A stretch of 64,000 nt of DNA from Chitinophaga alhagiae (GCF_003568665.1 NZ_QXMH01000002.1:124001-188000); one strand, 5' to 3'; counted from the first letter of the stretch, positions 7,731-17,510 are shown. Numbers and translations are program-made. The notes: generated by a model from the letters alone, not told the origin.

Positions 7731-8858
7731 TTGCAATTCGATCTAATTACCACAGACGGCTCCGGCGCCAGGGCCGGCCTGATTACAACAGACCATGGCA
7801 GCATAGAAACGCCCATTTTTATGCCGGTGGGCACGGTAGGCTCTGTGAAGGCCGTTACCCAGGAGCAGCTCCGGCAGGAGGTGAACGCGCAGATCATCCT
7901 GGGCAACACCTACCACCTGTACCTGCGCCCCGGCATGGAAGTAATGCGCCAGGCGGGCGGGCTGCATCAATTTAACGGCTGGGAGCGCCCTGTTCTGACA
8001 GACAGCGGGGGGTACCAGGTGTTTTCCCTGGCCGCCAACCGCAAGATCAAGGAAGAAGGCGTAGTGTTCCAGAGCCACATAGACGGCAGCCGCCACCTGT
8101 TCACCCCTGAAAACGTGATGGACATCCAGCGCGGCATCGGGGCGGACATTATTATGGCCTTTGACGAGTGCCCGCCTTACCCCAGCGAGTACCGCTATGC
8201 CAAACGGAGCATGGAGCTGACGCACCGCTGGCTGGACCGCTGCATTCAGCGGTTGGGGGAGACCGCCCCGGAATACGGGCATGAACAAACGTTGTTCCCC
8301 ATTGTACAGGGCAGCACCTATAAAGACCTGCGCAAGGCGTCTGCCGAGGCCATTGCCTCCCGCAACTGCGCCGGCAACGCCATTGGCGGCCTCAGCGTAG
8401 GGGAGCCGGAAGCGGAGATGTATGACATGTGCGGCCTGGTAACGGACATCCTGCCCAAAGAAAAGCCCCGCTACCTCATGGGCGTAGGCACCCCCTGGAA
8501 CATCCTCAACAATATTGAGCTGGGCATAGATATGTTTGACTGTGTAATGCCTACCCGCAACGGGCGCAACGGCATGCTCTTTACCTGGCAGGGCGTGGTG
8601 AACATCCGGAACAAAAAATGGGCAACAGACTTTTCGCCGGTAGACCCGGAAACGCCCTGCACCGCCAGCCAGCAATACAGTCGGGCCTACCTCCGCCACC
8701 TGTTTGTGGCCGGGGAAATACTGGGCATGACGCTGGCCAGCATCCATAACCTCTGTTTTTACCTGGAACTGGTCAGGGCGGCAAGGGTACAGATTTTGCA
8801 GGGTACCTTCGGCGCGTGGAAAAAAGAGATGCTGCCAAGGCTGCAAACCCGCCTGTAA
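7731..8858 (+). CDS. tgt: tRNA-guanine(34) transglycosylase
   Basis: Swaps guanine 34 of GUN-anticodon tRNAs for a queuine precursor. From the TTG start the protein is 375 residues, the family norm, beginning (M)QFDLITTD like its relatives; the longer frame (7656) crosses a promoter box. General base Asp91 (TDSGGYQVFSL) and nucleophile Asp270 (FDCVMPTRNGR) are intact. The zinc site is not: E. coli ligands C302, C304, C307, H333 align, with the same spacing, to Thr308, Cys310, Ser313 and His339, so two of three cysteines are replaced. The fold may be held without zinc. The permease gene follows with its own promoter. Confidence 0.93.
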   Translation: MQFDLITTDGSGARAGLITTDHGSIETPIFMPVGTVGSVKAVTQEQLRQEVNAQIILGNTYHLYLRPGMEVMRQAGGLHQFNGWERPVLTDSGGYQVFSLAANRKIKEEGVVFQSHIDGSRHLFTPENVMDIQRGIGADIIMAFDECPPYPSEYRYAKRSMELTHRWLDRCIQRLGETAPEYGHEQTLFPIVQGSTYKDLRKASAEAIASRNCAGNAIGGLSVGEPEAEMYDMCGLVTDILPKEKPRYLMGVGTPWNILNNIELGIDMFDCVMPTRNGRNGMLFTWQGVVNIRNKKWATDFSPVDPETPCTASQQYSRAYLRHLFVAGEILGMTLASIHNLCFYLELVRAARVQILQGTFGAWKKEMLPRLQTRL

Positions 8859-8863
8859 TAACA

Positions 8864-8895
8864 TTGTTTAATTTGCATATGTATTGCTAGCTTTG
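8864..8895 (+). promoter_or_regulatory. Promoter for the LptF/LptG-family gene
   Basis: TTG at 8864-8866, a 21-base spacer, and TAGCTTTG at 8888-8895 match the Bacteroidetes TTG-N17-23-TAnnTTTG pattern. The ATG is at 8924, 28 bases past the box. Confidence 0.7.
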
Positions 8896-8923
8896 GAACT
8901 TTAAAGCCCTGCCGCCAAATTAT

Positions 8924-10003
8924 ATGAAGAAAATAGACTGGTATATATTACGCAAGTTCATCGGTACCTTCATTTATTCCCTGATGATATTACTGGTGAT
9001 CTCTGTTGTGATAGACATCACGGAAAAAGTGGACGACTTCATGAACCACGACCTCTCTCTCGGGTTTGTGTTCATGAACTATTACATTGGCTTCATCCCC
9101 CATATTGCGGCCCTGCTTTTTCCCCTCTTCATCTTCATTTCCGTTATCTTTTTTACCTCCAAAATGGCGTACAGAACGGAAATTGTTGCCATTCTCAGCT
9201 CCGGCGTGAGTTTTCGCCGTTTTCTGCGTCCTTACTGGGTGGGCGCCTTCCTCTTTGCCAGTATTCTCTGGGCCGCCAACCGCTGGGTGGTGCCCAACGC
9301 CAACCGCATCCGCACTTCTTTCGAGAATAAATATGTAAGCGCCCCCAAAGAGGCGCTGGCGCTGAGAAATAAAACCCTGCGGGTAGACAGCATCACCTAT
9401 ATCACCTTCGGGTATTACGATCCCAACTTCAAGAACGGGTCAGACTTTACCATGAAGCGCATCAGAGGCCAGCAGGTGATCTATAACATGCGCGCGGAAA
9501 GGGTCAGCTGGGACTCCACGGGCCGCCAATGGAAACTGGAGTTTGCCAGCGAGCGTACGGTGAACGGGCTGAAGGAAACGCTGACCACCCACCAGGACAC
9601 GGCCATTAAAATACCCCTGAACCCGGCAGAGCTGGTAGAAGAAAAAAACAAGCAGGAGACCATGACCACCGCAGACCTCACAGCGTTCCTGGAAAGAGAA
9701 GAGCTGCGGGGCGCGGAAGGCCTGAACGTATATTACGTGGAGAAATACCGCCGTACCTCCGCGGCCGTGGCCGTGGTGATACTGGTGCTGATCGGCGCCA
9801 TCATTTCCAGCAAGAAGGTAAGAGGCGGTAGCGGCCTGCATCTTGCCATCGGTATCGTGATCAGCGCCAGCTATATCCTGTTCATGCAGTTCTCCACGGT
9901 TTTTGCCACCAAAGCCAGCCTTAACCCCTTGCTGGCAGCCTGGATACCCAACTTCGTATTTGCCGGCCTGGCGTTTTACCTCTACCTCCGCGCACCCAAA
10001 TAA
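8924..10003 (+). CDS. LptF/LptG family LPS export permease
   Basis: Inner-membrane permease of the YjgP/YjgQ family, which extracts LPS from the inner membrane and feeds the periplasmic bridge. At 359 residues it has the family layout: three TM segments (about 10-35, 50-80, 98-118), a soluble periplasmic domain (about 120-270) and three TM segments (about 283-300, 308-327, 333-355). The KKIDWYILRKFIGTF opening is typical. Whether it is LptF or LptG cannot be settled here. A promoter of its own lies in the gap after tgt, a neighbour often seen in this phylum. Confidence 0.93.
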   Translation: MKKIDWYILRKFIGTFIYSLMILLVISVVIDITEKVDDFMNHDLSLGFVFMNYYIGFIPHIAALLFPLFIFISVIFFTSKMAYRTEIVAILSSGVSFRRFLRPYWVGAFLFASILWAANRWVVPNANRIRTSFENKYVSAPKEALALRNKTLRVDSITYITFGYYDPNFKNGSDFTMKRIRGQQVIYNMRAERVSWDSTGRQWKLEFASERTVNGLKETLTTHQDTAIKIPLNPAELVEEKNKQETMTTADLTAFLEREELRGAEGLNVYYVEKYRRTSAAVAVVILVLIGAIISSKKVRGGSGLHLAIGIVISASYILFMQFSTVFATKASLNPLLAAWIPNFVFAGLAFYLYLRAPK

Positions 10004-10074
10004 GGGTTTGCCGTAATATGTGGAAATAATACATTAAATCTGCGTATTCGCTTAGTCTTTTTGCGATTAATCGT

Positions 10075-10082
10075 TACTTTTG
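10075..10082 (+). promoter_or_regulatory. TAnnTTTG promoter -7 box for citrate synthase
   Basis: TACTTTTG fits the TAnnTTTG consensus, 44 bases before the citrate synthase ATG. No TTG lies at the usual -33 spacing. Confidence 0.5.
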
Positions 10083-10126
10083 TTCATTGATCGAATTCGT
10101 TAATTTTTCTAAATCATTGCGGGAAA

Positions 10127-11452
10127 ATGAGTTATATAAAAGAGAAATTCAAGGCTAAGGCAGATGAGCTGAGTGCGGAAGTAAAAGACCTGCTCAAGAA
10201 TCATGGCACAAAGAAAGTAGATGACGTTACTATTGCCCAGGTATACCAGGGCATGCGCGGCATCACGGGGCTGGTTACAGAAACCTCCCTGCTGGATGCA
10301 AATGAAGGTATCCGTTTCAGGGGCTATTCCATACCCGAGTTGCGGGAACATCTGCCCAAAGCGCCGGGCGGCGTAGAACCGCTGCCGGAAGGGCTGTTTT
10401 ACCTGATGCTGATCGGCGAGCTGCCAACGGAAGCAGACGTGCAGAACCTGAGCAGTGTGCTGGGCCGCCGCTCCCACGTGCCTAACCACGTGTTTGACGC
10501 TATTGAGGCGCTGCCAATCTCTACTCACCCCATGACCATGTTCACCGTGGCCGTAATGGCATTGCAGACCGAATCCGTATTTGCCAAGGCATATGCGGAC
10601 GGCATCAATAAAAAGGACTACTGGAGCTATATGTATGAGGATACGCTGAACCTCATTGCACGCCTGCCCCGCGTAGCCGCTTACATCTACCGCCGCAAAT
10701 ACAAGAACGGCCAGCATATTCAGCCAGACGGCATGCTGGACTGGGGGGCCAACTTTGCCCACATGCTGGGGTATAGTGACGACGGTTTTAAAGAACTGAT
10801 GCGCCTCTACATGGTGATACACGCAGACCATGAAGGCGGTAACGTGAGCGCCCACACTACCCACCTGGTAGGTTCCGCGCTGAGCGACGCCTACCTGTCT
10901 TTTGCCGCCGGCATGAACGGCCTGGCGGGCCCGCTGCACGGCCTGGCCAACCAGGAAGTGATCAAGTGGATACTGAGCATGCGCGAAGAGCTGGGCGGCG
11001 GCATGCCCACCAAAGAGCAGATAGCGGCATATGTGAAAAAGACCCTTGCCGAAGGCAAAGTGGTACCGGGCTACGGCCACGCCGTATTGCGCAAAACAGA
11101 CCCCCGCTTCACCGCGCAGATGGAGTTCGCTAAAAAACACCTGCCTGAAGATGAGCTGGTACGCATAGTATGGATGGTCTATGATACCGTGCCGGGTATC
11201 CTGAAAGACCTGGGCAAGGTGAAAAACCCCTGGCCGAACGTAGATGCGCACTCCGGCGCTCTGCTGCTGCACTACGGTTTTGTGGAATACGAATTTTACA
11301 CCGTGCTGTTCGGCGTTTCACGCGCGCTGGGCGTACTGGCTTCCCTTTGCTGGGACCGTGCCCTCGGCCTCTCCCTGGAACGCCCCAAATCAGTTACGTC
11401 TGAATGGATGAAACTGTTCGTGGAAGGCAAAGTAGACGCTATCGCGGAATAA
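10127..11452 (+). CDS. gltA: Citrate synthase, mitochondrial (eukaryotic) type
   Basis: Condenses oxaloacetate and acetyl-CoA to citrate in the TCA cycle. The 441-residue sequence resembles animal and fungal mitochondrial citrate synthase far more than E. coli Glt[68 protein letters not shown] and [11 protein letters not shown]. Catalytic residues of the pig enzyme (His in PLHGLANQ, His in GYGHAV, Asp in NVDAHSG) are all kept. There is no targeting peptide, as expected in a bacterium. Being the homodimeric type, it should lack the NADH allosteric site of the hexameric bacterial form. A strong terminator follows. Confidence 0.97.
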   Translation: MSYIKEKFKAKADELSAEVKDLLKNHGTKKVDDVTIAQVYQGMRGITGLVTETSLLDANEGIRFRGYSIPELREHLPKAPGGVEPLPEGLFYLMLIGELPTEADVQNLSSVLGRRSHVPNHVFDAIEALPISTHPMTMFTVAVMALQTESVFAKAYADGINKKDYWSYMYEDTLNLIARLPRVAAYIYRRKYKNGQHIQPDGMLDWGANFAHMLGYSDDGFKELMRLYMVIHADHEGGNVSAHTTHLVGSALSDAYLSFAAGMNGLAGPLHGLANQEVIKWILSMREELGGGMPTKEQIAAYVKKTLAEGKVVPGYGHAVLRKTDPRFTAQMEFAKKHLPEDELVRIVWMVYDTVPGILKDLGKVKNPWPNVDAHSGALLLHYGFVEYEFYTVLFGVSRALGVLASLCWDRALGLSLERPKSVTSEWMKLFVEGKVDAIAE

Positions 11453-11475
11453 AACATTACATCGTCAAACATATT

Positions 11476-11509
11476 AAAGGCAAATGGCTCCGGCTGTTTG
11501 CCTTTTCTT
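11476..11509 (+). terminator. Rho-independent terminator after citrate synthase
   Basis: A 9-bp perfect stem (11476-11484 with 11497-11505, arm AAAGGCAAA) with a 12-base loop, ending in a T-rich tract. It lies inside the longest recG reading frame and therefore places the recG start further downstream. Confidence 0.85.
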
Positions 11510-11553
11510 ATGAAATTCCCGTACTTCGTACACTGAATAATTTTCCGGCGCAG

Positions 11554-13665
11554 TTGAACCTTGTCTCCTCCATATTATCCAACCCGATTGAATACCTGAA
11601 AGGCGTAGGCCCGCAGCGGGGAGAGTTGTTGCGGAAAGAGCTGGACCTGCATTCTTTCCGGGACCTGCTGGAGTATTACCCTTTCCGGTATGTAGACCGT
11701 ACACGGGTAGACAAGATACGCCACCTCAGCGGTATGGAAGATTATGTGCAGATACGCGGCCGCATTATACACATGGAGGTGGTGGGAGAGAAACGCAGCA
11801 AACGCCTGGTGGCCACCCTGCAGGACGAAACGGGGAAAATAGACCTGGTATGGTTCCAGGGCTGGCAGTGGATGCAGAAGTCGCTCCGCGAAAACACCGG
11901 CTACCTGGTATTTGGCAGGCTTTCCCAGTTCAACGGCATTCTGCAGATGGCCCATCCTGAAATGGACCTGCTCACGGAAGAAACGGCTACCGGCCGGCAG
12001 CACCTGGAACCGGTCTATTACACTACGGAAAAACTGAAAGCCCGCGGCCTAACGGCCAAGGCCATAGGAAAACTGACCCGCAACCTGCTGGAGCAGCTGA
12101 ACCTGGCGGAAATATGGGAGAACATTCCCGCGCCGGTGCTGCAGCAGTTCCGCCTGATGCCGCGCGGGCAGGCCTTTTTCAAGATACATTTGCCCGCTAC
12201 GGAAGAAGAAGCCAAACAGGCCCAGCGCCGCCTCAAGTTCGAAGAGCTTTTTTTGGCGCAGATACGCATCTGCAGGCTGAAGATACGCCGCCACAAAGCC
12301 AGCCACGGTTTTGTGTTCAACGCGGTAGGAGAGGTGTTCAATACCTTCTATAACCATCACCTGCCTTTCCCTTTGACCGGCGCGCAGAAAAGAGTGCTGA
12401 AAGAGATCCGGAAAGATACCACCACCGGCCGCCAGATGAACCGCCTGCTGCAGGGCGATGTGGGCAGCGGTAAAACCATGGTGGCCCTGCTCACGCTGCT
12501 GATGGCGCTGGACAATGGCTTCCAGGGTTGCCTGATGGCGCCCACGGAAATACTGGCGCAGCAGCACTTCAAGGGCATTTCGGAACTGCTGAAGGATATG
12601 CCGGTAAATGTGGCCCTGCTCACCGGCAATGTAAAAGGCAAAGCGCGGAAAGCGGTACTAACGGGCACGGCTGATGGCAGCATCCACATCCTGATAGGCA
12701 CACACGCCCTGCTGGAAAAAGAAGTGCAGTTCCAGCACCTGGGCATGGCCATTGTAGACGAGCAGCACCGCTTCGGGGTGGCGCAACGGGCCCGGCTATG
12801 GGAAAAGAACAACACGCCGCCCCACATTCTGGTGATGACGGCCACGCCCATTCCGCGCACGCTGGCCATGACGGTGTACGGGGACCTTGACGTGTCTGTG
12901 ATAGACGAAATGCCCCCCGGCCGCAAACCCATTACCACGGTACACCGCACAGAGTACCAGCGCCCGCAGGTGATGGACTTCATTAAGGACGAGATCCGCA
13001 AAGGCCGCCAGGCCTACATCGTATACCCGCTCATTGAAGAGTCTGCCAACATGGACTATGAGAACCTGACCAAAGGTTACGAGGAGGTGAAAGCCTTTTT
13101 CCCCGAGCCGAAGTACTGGATCAGCATGGTGCATGGCCGCCAGCCGGTAGAACAGCGGGAAACCAATATGCAGCGTTTTGTTACCGGCGATACGCAGATC
13201 ATGGTGGCCACCACGGTCATAGAAGTAGGGGTGAACGTGCCCAACGCCTCCGTAATGGTGATAGAAAGCACGGAGCGCTTCGGGCTTTCCCAGTTGCACC
13301 AGCTCCGCGGCCGCGTAGGCAGGGGGGCGGAGCAGAGTTATTGTGTTCTGATGACGGGCAACAAGATCGGGAAAGACTCGCAGGAAAGGGTGAAGGTGAT
13401 GGTGCAGACCAATAACGGCTTTGTGATCTCCGAAAAGGATATGGAACTGCGGGGCCCCGGAGACATTGAAGGCACCCGCCAGAGCGGTCTGCTGGACCTG
13501 AAGCTGGCGGATATTGTACAGGACCGCGCCATGCTGCAGGCCGCCCGGGACAGCGCCGAGATCATACTGGAGGCAGACCCCGACCTGGAACTGCCTGAAA
13601 ATAAACCCCTCCACGATTATTTGGCCACGCAACGGTCAAAATCCGCATGGAGCAAAATATCCTGA
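11554..13665 (+). CDS. recG: ATP-dependent DNA helicase RecG
   Basis: Branch-migrating helicase that remodels stalled forks and recombination intermediates. Seen in order: the wedge/OB region after NPIEYLKGVGPQRGELLRKE, Walker A GDVGSGKTMVAL, a DEQH box (VDEQHRFG), motif III VMTATPIPRTLAM, and motif VI LRGRVGRG near the C-terminus. The open frame begins at 11404 inside the citrate synthase gene and crosses a terminator, so that ATG is unlikely. I chose TTG at 11554, giving 703 residues and a start like that of relatives; no in-frame ATG lies near it. The start is the uncertain part, not the identity. Confidence 0.93.
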   Translation: MNLVSSILSNPIEYLKGVGPQRGELLRKELDLHSFRDLLEYYPFRYVDRTRVDKIRHLSGMEDYVQIRGRIIHMEVVGEKRSKRLVATLQDETGKIDLVWFQGWQWMQKSLRENTGYLVFGRLSQFNGILQMAHPEMDLLTEETATGRQHLEPVYYTTEKLKARGLTAKAIGKLTRNLLEQLNLAEIWENIPAPVLQQFRLMPRGQAFFKIHLPATEEEAKQAQRRLKFEELFLAQIRICRLKIRRHKASHGFVFNAVGEVFNTFYNHHLPFPLTGAQKRVLKEIRKDTTTGRQMNRLLQGDVGSGKTMVALLTLLMALDNGFQGCLMAPTEILAQQHFKGISELLKDMPVNVALLTGNVKGKARKAVLTGTADGSIHILIGTHALLEKEVQFQHLGMAIVDEQHRFGVAQRARLWEKNNTPPHILVMTATPIPRTLAMTVYGDLDVSVIDEMPPGRKPITTVHRTEYQRPQVMDFIKDEIRKGRQAYIVYPLIEESANMDYENLTKGYEEVKAFFPEPKYWISMVHGRQPVEQRETNMQRFVTGDTQIMVATTVIEVGVNVPNASVMVIESTERFGLSQLHQLRGRVGRGAEQSYCVLMTGNKIGKDSQERVKVMVQTNNGFVISEKDMELRGPGDIEGTRQSGLLDLKLADIVQDRAMLQAARDSAEIILEADPDLELPENKPLHDYLATQRSKSAWSKIS

Positions 13666-13692
13666 CCACTTTTACGTTCATGAAGCTGGAAT

Positions 13693-13762
13693 GACTGGCA
13701 GGGGTGGTTGATCCTGAACCTGTTGCTTGCCCAATACCTTCGTGGACCGCCTCCTGCCAGTC
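13693..13762. repeat. 10-bp inverted repeat enclosing a 50-bp loop
   Basis: GACTGGCAGG at 13693-13702 pairs perfectly with 13753-13762. Part of the inner sequence can pair further, imperfectly. There is no T-tract, so a simple terminator is not obvious. It fills much of the gap between recG and the SBBP/PKD giant. Confidence 0.5.
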
Positions 13763-13859
13763 GCCAACCAATCCGCACCCCCGTAACAAATTGACACGCG
13801 AAACCGTTAAATAGAAGTATATTAGTTTACTGGGACAATCTTTAAAAATCAGAACCGTT

Positions 13860-16800
13860 TTGAAATCTACACGCCCTGTCAGTCTATCAAGTGCATTGCA
13901 AGTATGGATAATAATGCTCTTCAGCTTGCCTGTGGCCGCACAGGAGGCTACCGGCAACTATTCTCCGCTGGAGTACGTGGAAAATAAAGGGCAATGGGCG
14001 GGAGACTTTCAGTACCGCGCCGTATTGGGCACCGCCAATATTTACCTGAAAAAGAACGGGTTCCGTTTCCTGCTGCTGAGCAAGGAAGACATGCAGAGAA
14101 TGGAGGTTTTCCGCCATGGCCACTCCCACATAACGGATACGGTGTACAACCCTGACCCTAACAAGCCGCTCCCTCCCAGGCCCGGCCAGCCGGGTACAGG
14201 ACCGGAGCCGGAAAAAGTGCGCGGCCATGCCTATGACCTGGAGTTTCTGAACACCCGGCCCAACCCGGTAGTGACCGCTTCCAAACCCACGCAGGAAAAT
14301 ATCTCTTATTTTATCGGCAACGACCCCTCCAAATGGAAGGCCGGCATCGGCGCCTATACGAACGTGCTGTACACCGGCCTCTACAACAACGTGGATATGC
14401 AGGTGTATTCGGAAAGCGGGCAAATGAAGTACGACCTCATCGTACACCCGGGGGGAGACCCCTCCCAGGTGCGGTTCAAATATAACGGCGCTACCGGGGT
14501 AAAGCTGGAAAAGGGCAACCTGCGCATACAAACGTCTGTAGGCGATGTGATAGAACTGATGCCTTTTGCCTACCAGTATATCAACAGTGAAAGGAAAGAA
14601 GTGACCGTACGGTACCAGCTGAGCGGCAATACCGTGTCTTTCAGGGTATCCGGCAAGTATGACAGCCAGTACCCGCTGGTCATAGACCCCACCGTGGTTT
14701 TTGCCACGCTCTCCGGTTCCCGGGCAGATAACTGGGGCTTTACCGCCACTTACGATGCCGAGGGCAACTTTTACGGCGGGGGCATTGCCTTTGACGCCGG
14801 TTACCCTACCTCCGCCGGCGTGTACGACCAGTCTTTCAACGGCGGGGAATATGATATGGCCATCACCAAGTTCAACCCCTCCGGCACCCGCATCATCTAT
14901 TCCACCTACATTGGCGGAGCGGGAGAAGAACAGCCGCACAGCCTTTTTGTAGACGGGCAGGGCAACCTGGTGATCTCCGGCAGAACAAACTCCGGCAATT
15001 TCCCCGTTACCAGCCAGCAAGGCCCGGGCGGCGGTTACGATATTACCGTTACCAAGCTGAACGCCACCGGCACCGGGCTGATAGGCTCCATGCGTATTGG
15101 CGGCACTTCTAACGACGGTTGTAATATGAGGAGCCAGAAAGGAGGGGGCATAGACCAGTTGCTCCGCAATTATGGGGACGATGCCCGCAGCGAGGTGGTG
15201 ATAGACGGCGCCGGCAATATTTACGTAGCCAGCTCCACCCAGTCTACCAACTTCCCCGCTACCGCCGGCGTGTTCCAGGCCACCTATGGCGGCGGCCGGC
15301 AGGATGCGGTGGTGATGAAGATCAGCCCCAATGTAGACAACCTGATCTGGGCCAGCTTCCTGGGCGGCTCTGATGCCGATGCCGCCTACGTGCTGGCCGT
15401 TAACGGCGGCAACAGCGTATACGTGGCCGGCGGTACCGCCAGCGCCAACTTCCGTACTACCGGGGGCGTGGTATACCCCGGCTACCGGGGCGGCGCTTGT
15501 GACGGGTATATAACCCACATTTCTACAGACGGCACCACCATTCTGCAATCCACCTTCCTGGGCTCTGACAATTCCCGGGCAGACCAGGTATACGGCATCC
15601 AGCTGGACAGGAACGGCGATGTATACGTAATGGGCACCACGGAAGGCACCTGGCCCATTATGCAGCCCGCCGGTACCCCTACTTTCTATAACGACAATTC
15701 CAAACAGTTCATCTCCAAGCTGCGGCCAGACCTTACCGGTTTCATCTATTCCACCACTTTTGGCAAATCTGCCTCACAGCCCAGTATCTCACCCGTAGCC
15801 TTCCTGGTAGACCGCTGCCAGAACGTTTACGTGTCCGGCTGGGGCGGCGTGCTGAACGAGGGGTTCTCCAGTTCCGGCACCAATGGCCTGCGCGTAACGC
15901 CAGATGCCCGTAAGGGCACGTCTGACGGGAGCGACTTTTACTTTTTTGTCATGAAGCGCGATGCGCTTGATATCCTGTACGGCACCTTTTACGGCGGCAA
16001 CGGCCTGGCGGAACACGTAGACGGCGGCACCAGCCGTTTTGACCAGAACGGGGTAATTTACCAGGCTATCTGCGCCGCTTGTCCCAACCCTACGCAACCG
16101 CGCCTGCGTTTCCCCACCACGCCGGGGGCTTACAACAGCGGTATTCCCCGCGGCTGCAACCTGGGCTCGCTCAAAATAGCCTTTAACCTGGACGGGGTGC
16201 GGGCGGCATTTACCACGCTGGAAAGAAAACGCAACTACTGCCGCCCGGCGGATATTACTTTTATAGACACCACCAACGTGACCGCGCAAAGCTGGCGCTG
16301 GAACTTCGGGGACGGCTCCGCCGAAGTGACCACCACCGAGCCTACCGTAGACCATTCCTTCCCCAACATCGGGGACTATAACGTGCGCCTGATCAAATAC
16401 GACCCCGCCAGCTGCAACCTGTACGATACGGCCATTGTGCCCATCAGGGTGCGGGACGACAGGGCTACCGTAGATTATTCCTACCAGCGCCTCACGCCCT
16501 GTGAAGACCTGGCGTACGAGTTTACCAACCTCTCCCAGGCGCCGGTGGGCAAGCCTTTCACCACACAGTCTTTTGTATGGAACTTCGGGGACGGCACGCC
16601 TCCGGATACTACAGATGCAAGTACCATGCACCACCAATTCCAGAATGAAGGCGTTTTCAACGTAACGCTCACGCTGATAGACACCAATTACTGCAATGCG
16701 CCGGAAACGGTAACACGGCAGATACGTGTAGCCGAGAACGTAGTGGCGTCCTTTGCGCTGCCAGACAGCGCCTGCGCGCCTTTCACCGCACATATAGACA

Positions 16801-17498
16801 ATACGTCCCGCGGGGGCGTTACCTTCCTGTGGACGTTCGGTGACGACGGGTCTACTTCCACGGATATTTACCCCGTGCACACCTTTACGCAGCCCGGTAC
16901 CCATACGGTTACCCTGCATGCGGAAGACCCCACTACCTGCAACCTCCGGCACGATACCACCATGCAGATAGTGATACTGCCGCCGCCGGTGGCCGCCTTC
17001 TCCTTCCAGCCCAACAAGCCGGTAGAGAACACGCCCACCACGTTCACCAATGAATCTACCGGGGCGTCTACCTTCTGGTGGGACTTTGGGGATGGCAACA
17101 CTTCTACGGAAGCCAACCCCACGTACCAGTATTTCAGAACGGGAACGTACGAGGTATGCCTGATTGCCACCACGCCGTTTGGCTGCCAGGACACTACCTG
17201 CCAAACGGTAAGCGCCATTGTGAACCCGCTGTACGACGTGCCCACCGCCTTCTCTCCGAACGGGGACGGCATTAACGATAAATGGGAGGTCAAAGGGTTT
17301 GGTATCGTGAAGTACGATATGAAAGTTTTCAACCGCTGGGGGCAGCTCATGTTCCAGTCCAATGACCAGAAGCTGGGATGGGACGGGCGTTTCAACGGCG
17401 CCATTCAACCCATGGACGCGTATGCCTTTGTGCTCAATATCGAGTTCTCTGATGGTAACCGGGTGTCGAAAACGGGGAATGTAACATTGTTAAGATAG
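13860..17498 (+). CDS. SBBP/PKD repeat surface protein with gliding-type C-terminal domain
   Basis: A 1212-residue exported protein, probably carried to the surface by T9SS. Order: signal peptide (about 1-28, ending VAAQ); an N-terminal DUF7948-like domain (YSPLEYVENKGQWAGDFQY to YPLVIDP, about 33-280); SBBP-type beta-propeller repeats (about 280-770, such as GGTSNDG, ASFLGGSDADAA); four PKD domains marked WNFGDGS, WNFGDGT, WTFGDDG and WWDFGDGN; and a CHU_C/type-B T9SS C-terminal domain (VPTAFSPNGDGIND to the end TGNVTLLR). The start codon is TTG; the signal peptide supports it. The porP/sprF gene follows 12 bp later, the usual cargo-partner arrangement. Likely an adhesin or surface filament. 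Confidence 0.9.
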   Translation: MKSTRPVSLSSALQVWIIMLFSLPVAAQEATGNYSPLEYVENKGQWAGDFQYRAVLGTANIYLKKNGFRFLLLSKEDMQRMEVFRHGHSHITDTVYNPDPNKPLPPRPGQPGTGPEPEKVRGHAYDLEFLNTRPNPVVTASKPTQENISYFIGNDPSKWKAGIGAYTNVLYTGLYNNVDMQVYSESGQMKYDLIVHPGGDPSQVRFKYNGATGVKLEKGNLRIQTSVGDVIELMPFAYQYINSERKEVTVRYQLSGNTVSFRVSGKYDSQYPLVIDPTVVFATLSGSRADNWGFTATYDAEGNFYGGGIAFDAGYPTSAGVYDQSFNGGEYDMAITKFNPSGTRIIYSTYIGGAGEEQPHSLFVDGQGNLVISGRTNSGNFPVTSQQGPGGGYDITVTKLNATGTGLIGSMRIGGTSNDGCNMRSQKGGGIDQLLRNYGDDARSEVVIDGAGNIYVASSTQSTNFPATAGVFQATYGGGRQDAVVMKISPNVDNLIWASFLGGSDADAAYVLAVNGGNSVYVAGGTASANFRTTGGVVYPGYRGGACDGYITHISTDGTTILQSTFLGSDNSRADQVYGIQLDRNGDVYVMGTTEGTWPIMQPAGTPTFYNDNSKQFISKLRPDLTGFIYSTTFGKSASQPSISPVAFLVDRCQNVYVSGWGGVLNEGFSSSGTNGLRVTPDARKGTSDGSDFYFFVMKRDALDILYGTFYGGNGLAEHVDGGTSRFDQNGVIYQAICAACPNPTQPRLRFPTTPGAYNSGIPRGCNLGSLKIAFNLDGVRAAFTTLERKRNYCRPADITFIDTTNVTAQSWRWNFGDGSAEVTTTEPTVDHSFPNIGDYNVRLIKYDPASCNLYDTAIVPIRVRDDRATVDYSYQRLTPCEDLAYEFTNLSQAPVGKPFTTQSFVWNFGDGTPPDTTDASTMHHQFQNEGVFNVTLTLIDTNYCNAPETVTRQIRVAENVVASFALPDSACAPFTAHIDNTSRGGVTFLWTFGDDGSTSTDIYPVHTFTQPGTHTVTLHAEDPTTCNLRHDTTMQIVILPPPVAAFSFQPNKPVENTPTTFTNESTGASTFWWDFGDGNTSTEANPTYQYFRTGTYEVCLIATTPFGCQDTTCQTVSAIVNPLYDVPTAFSPNGDGINDKWEVKGFGIVKYDMKVFNRWGQLMFQSNDQKLGWDGRFNGAIQPMDAYAFVLNIEFSDGNRVSKTGNVTLLR

Positions 17499-17510
17499 CA
17501 TTTGAGGGTT

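Noticed and set aside
13887..15548. A 553-codon minus-strand open frame opposite the SBBP/PKD gene
   Set aside because: Same reason: antisense shadow of a repetitive GC-rich coding sequence, no family match.
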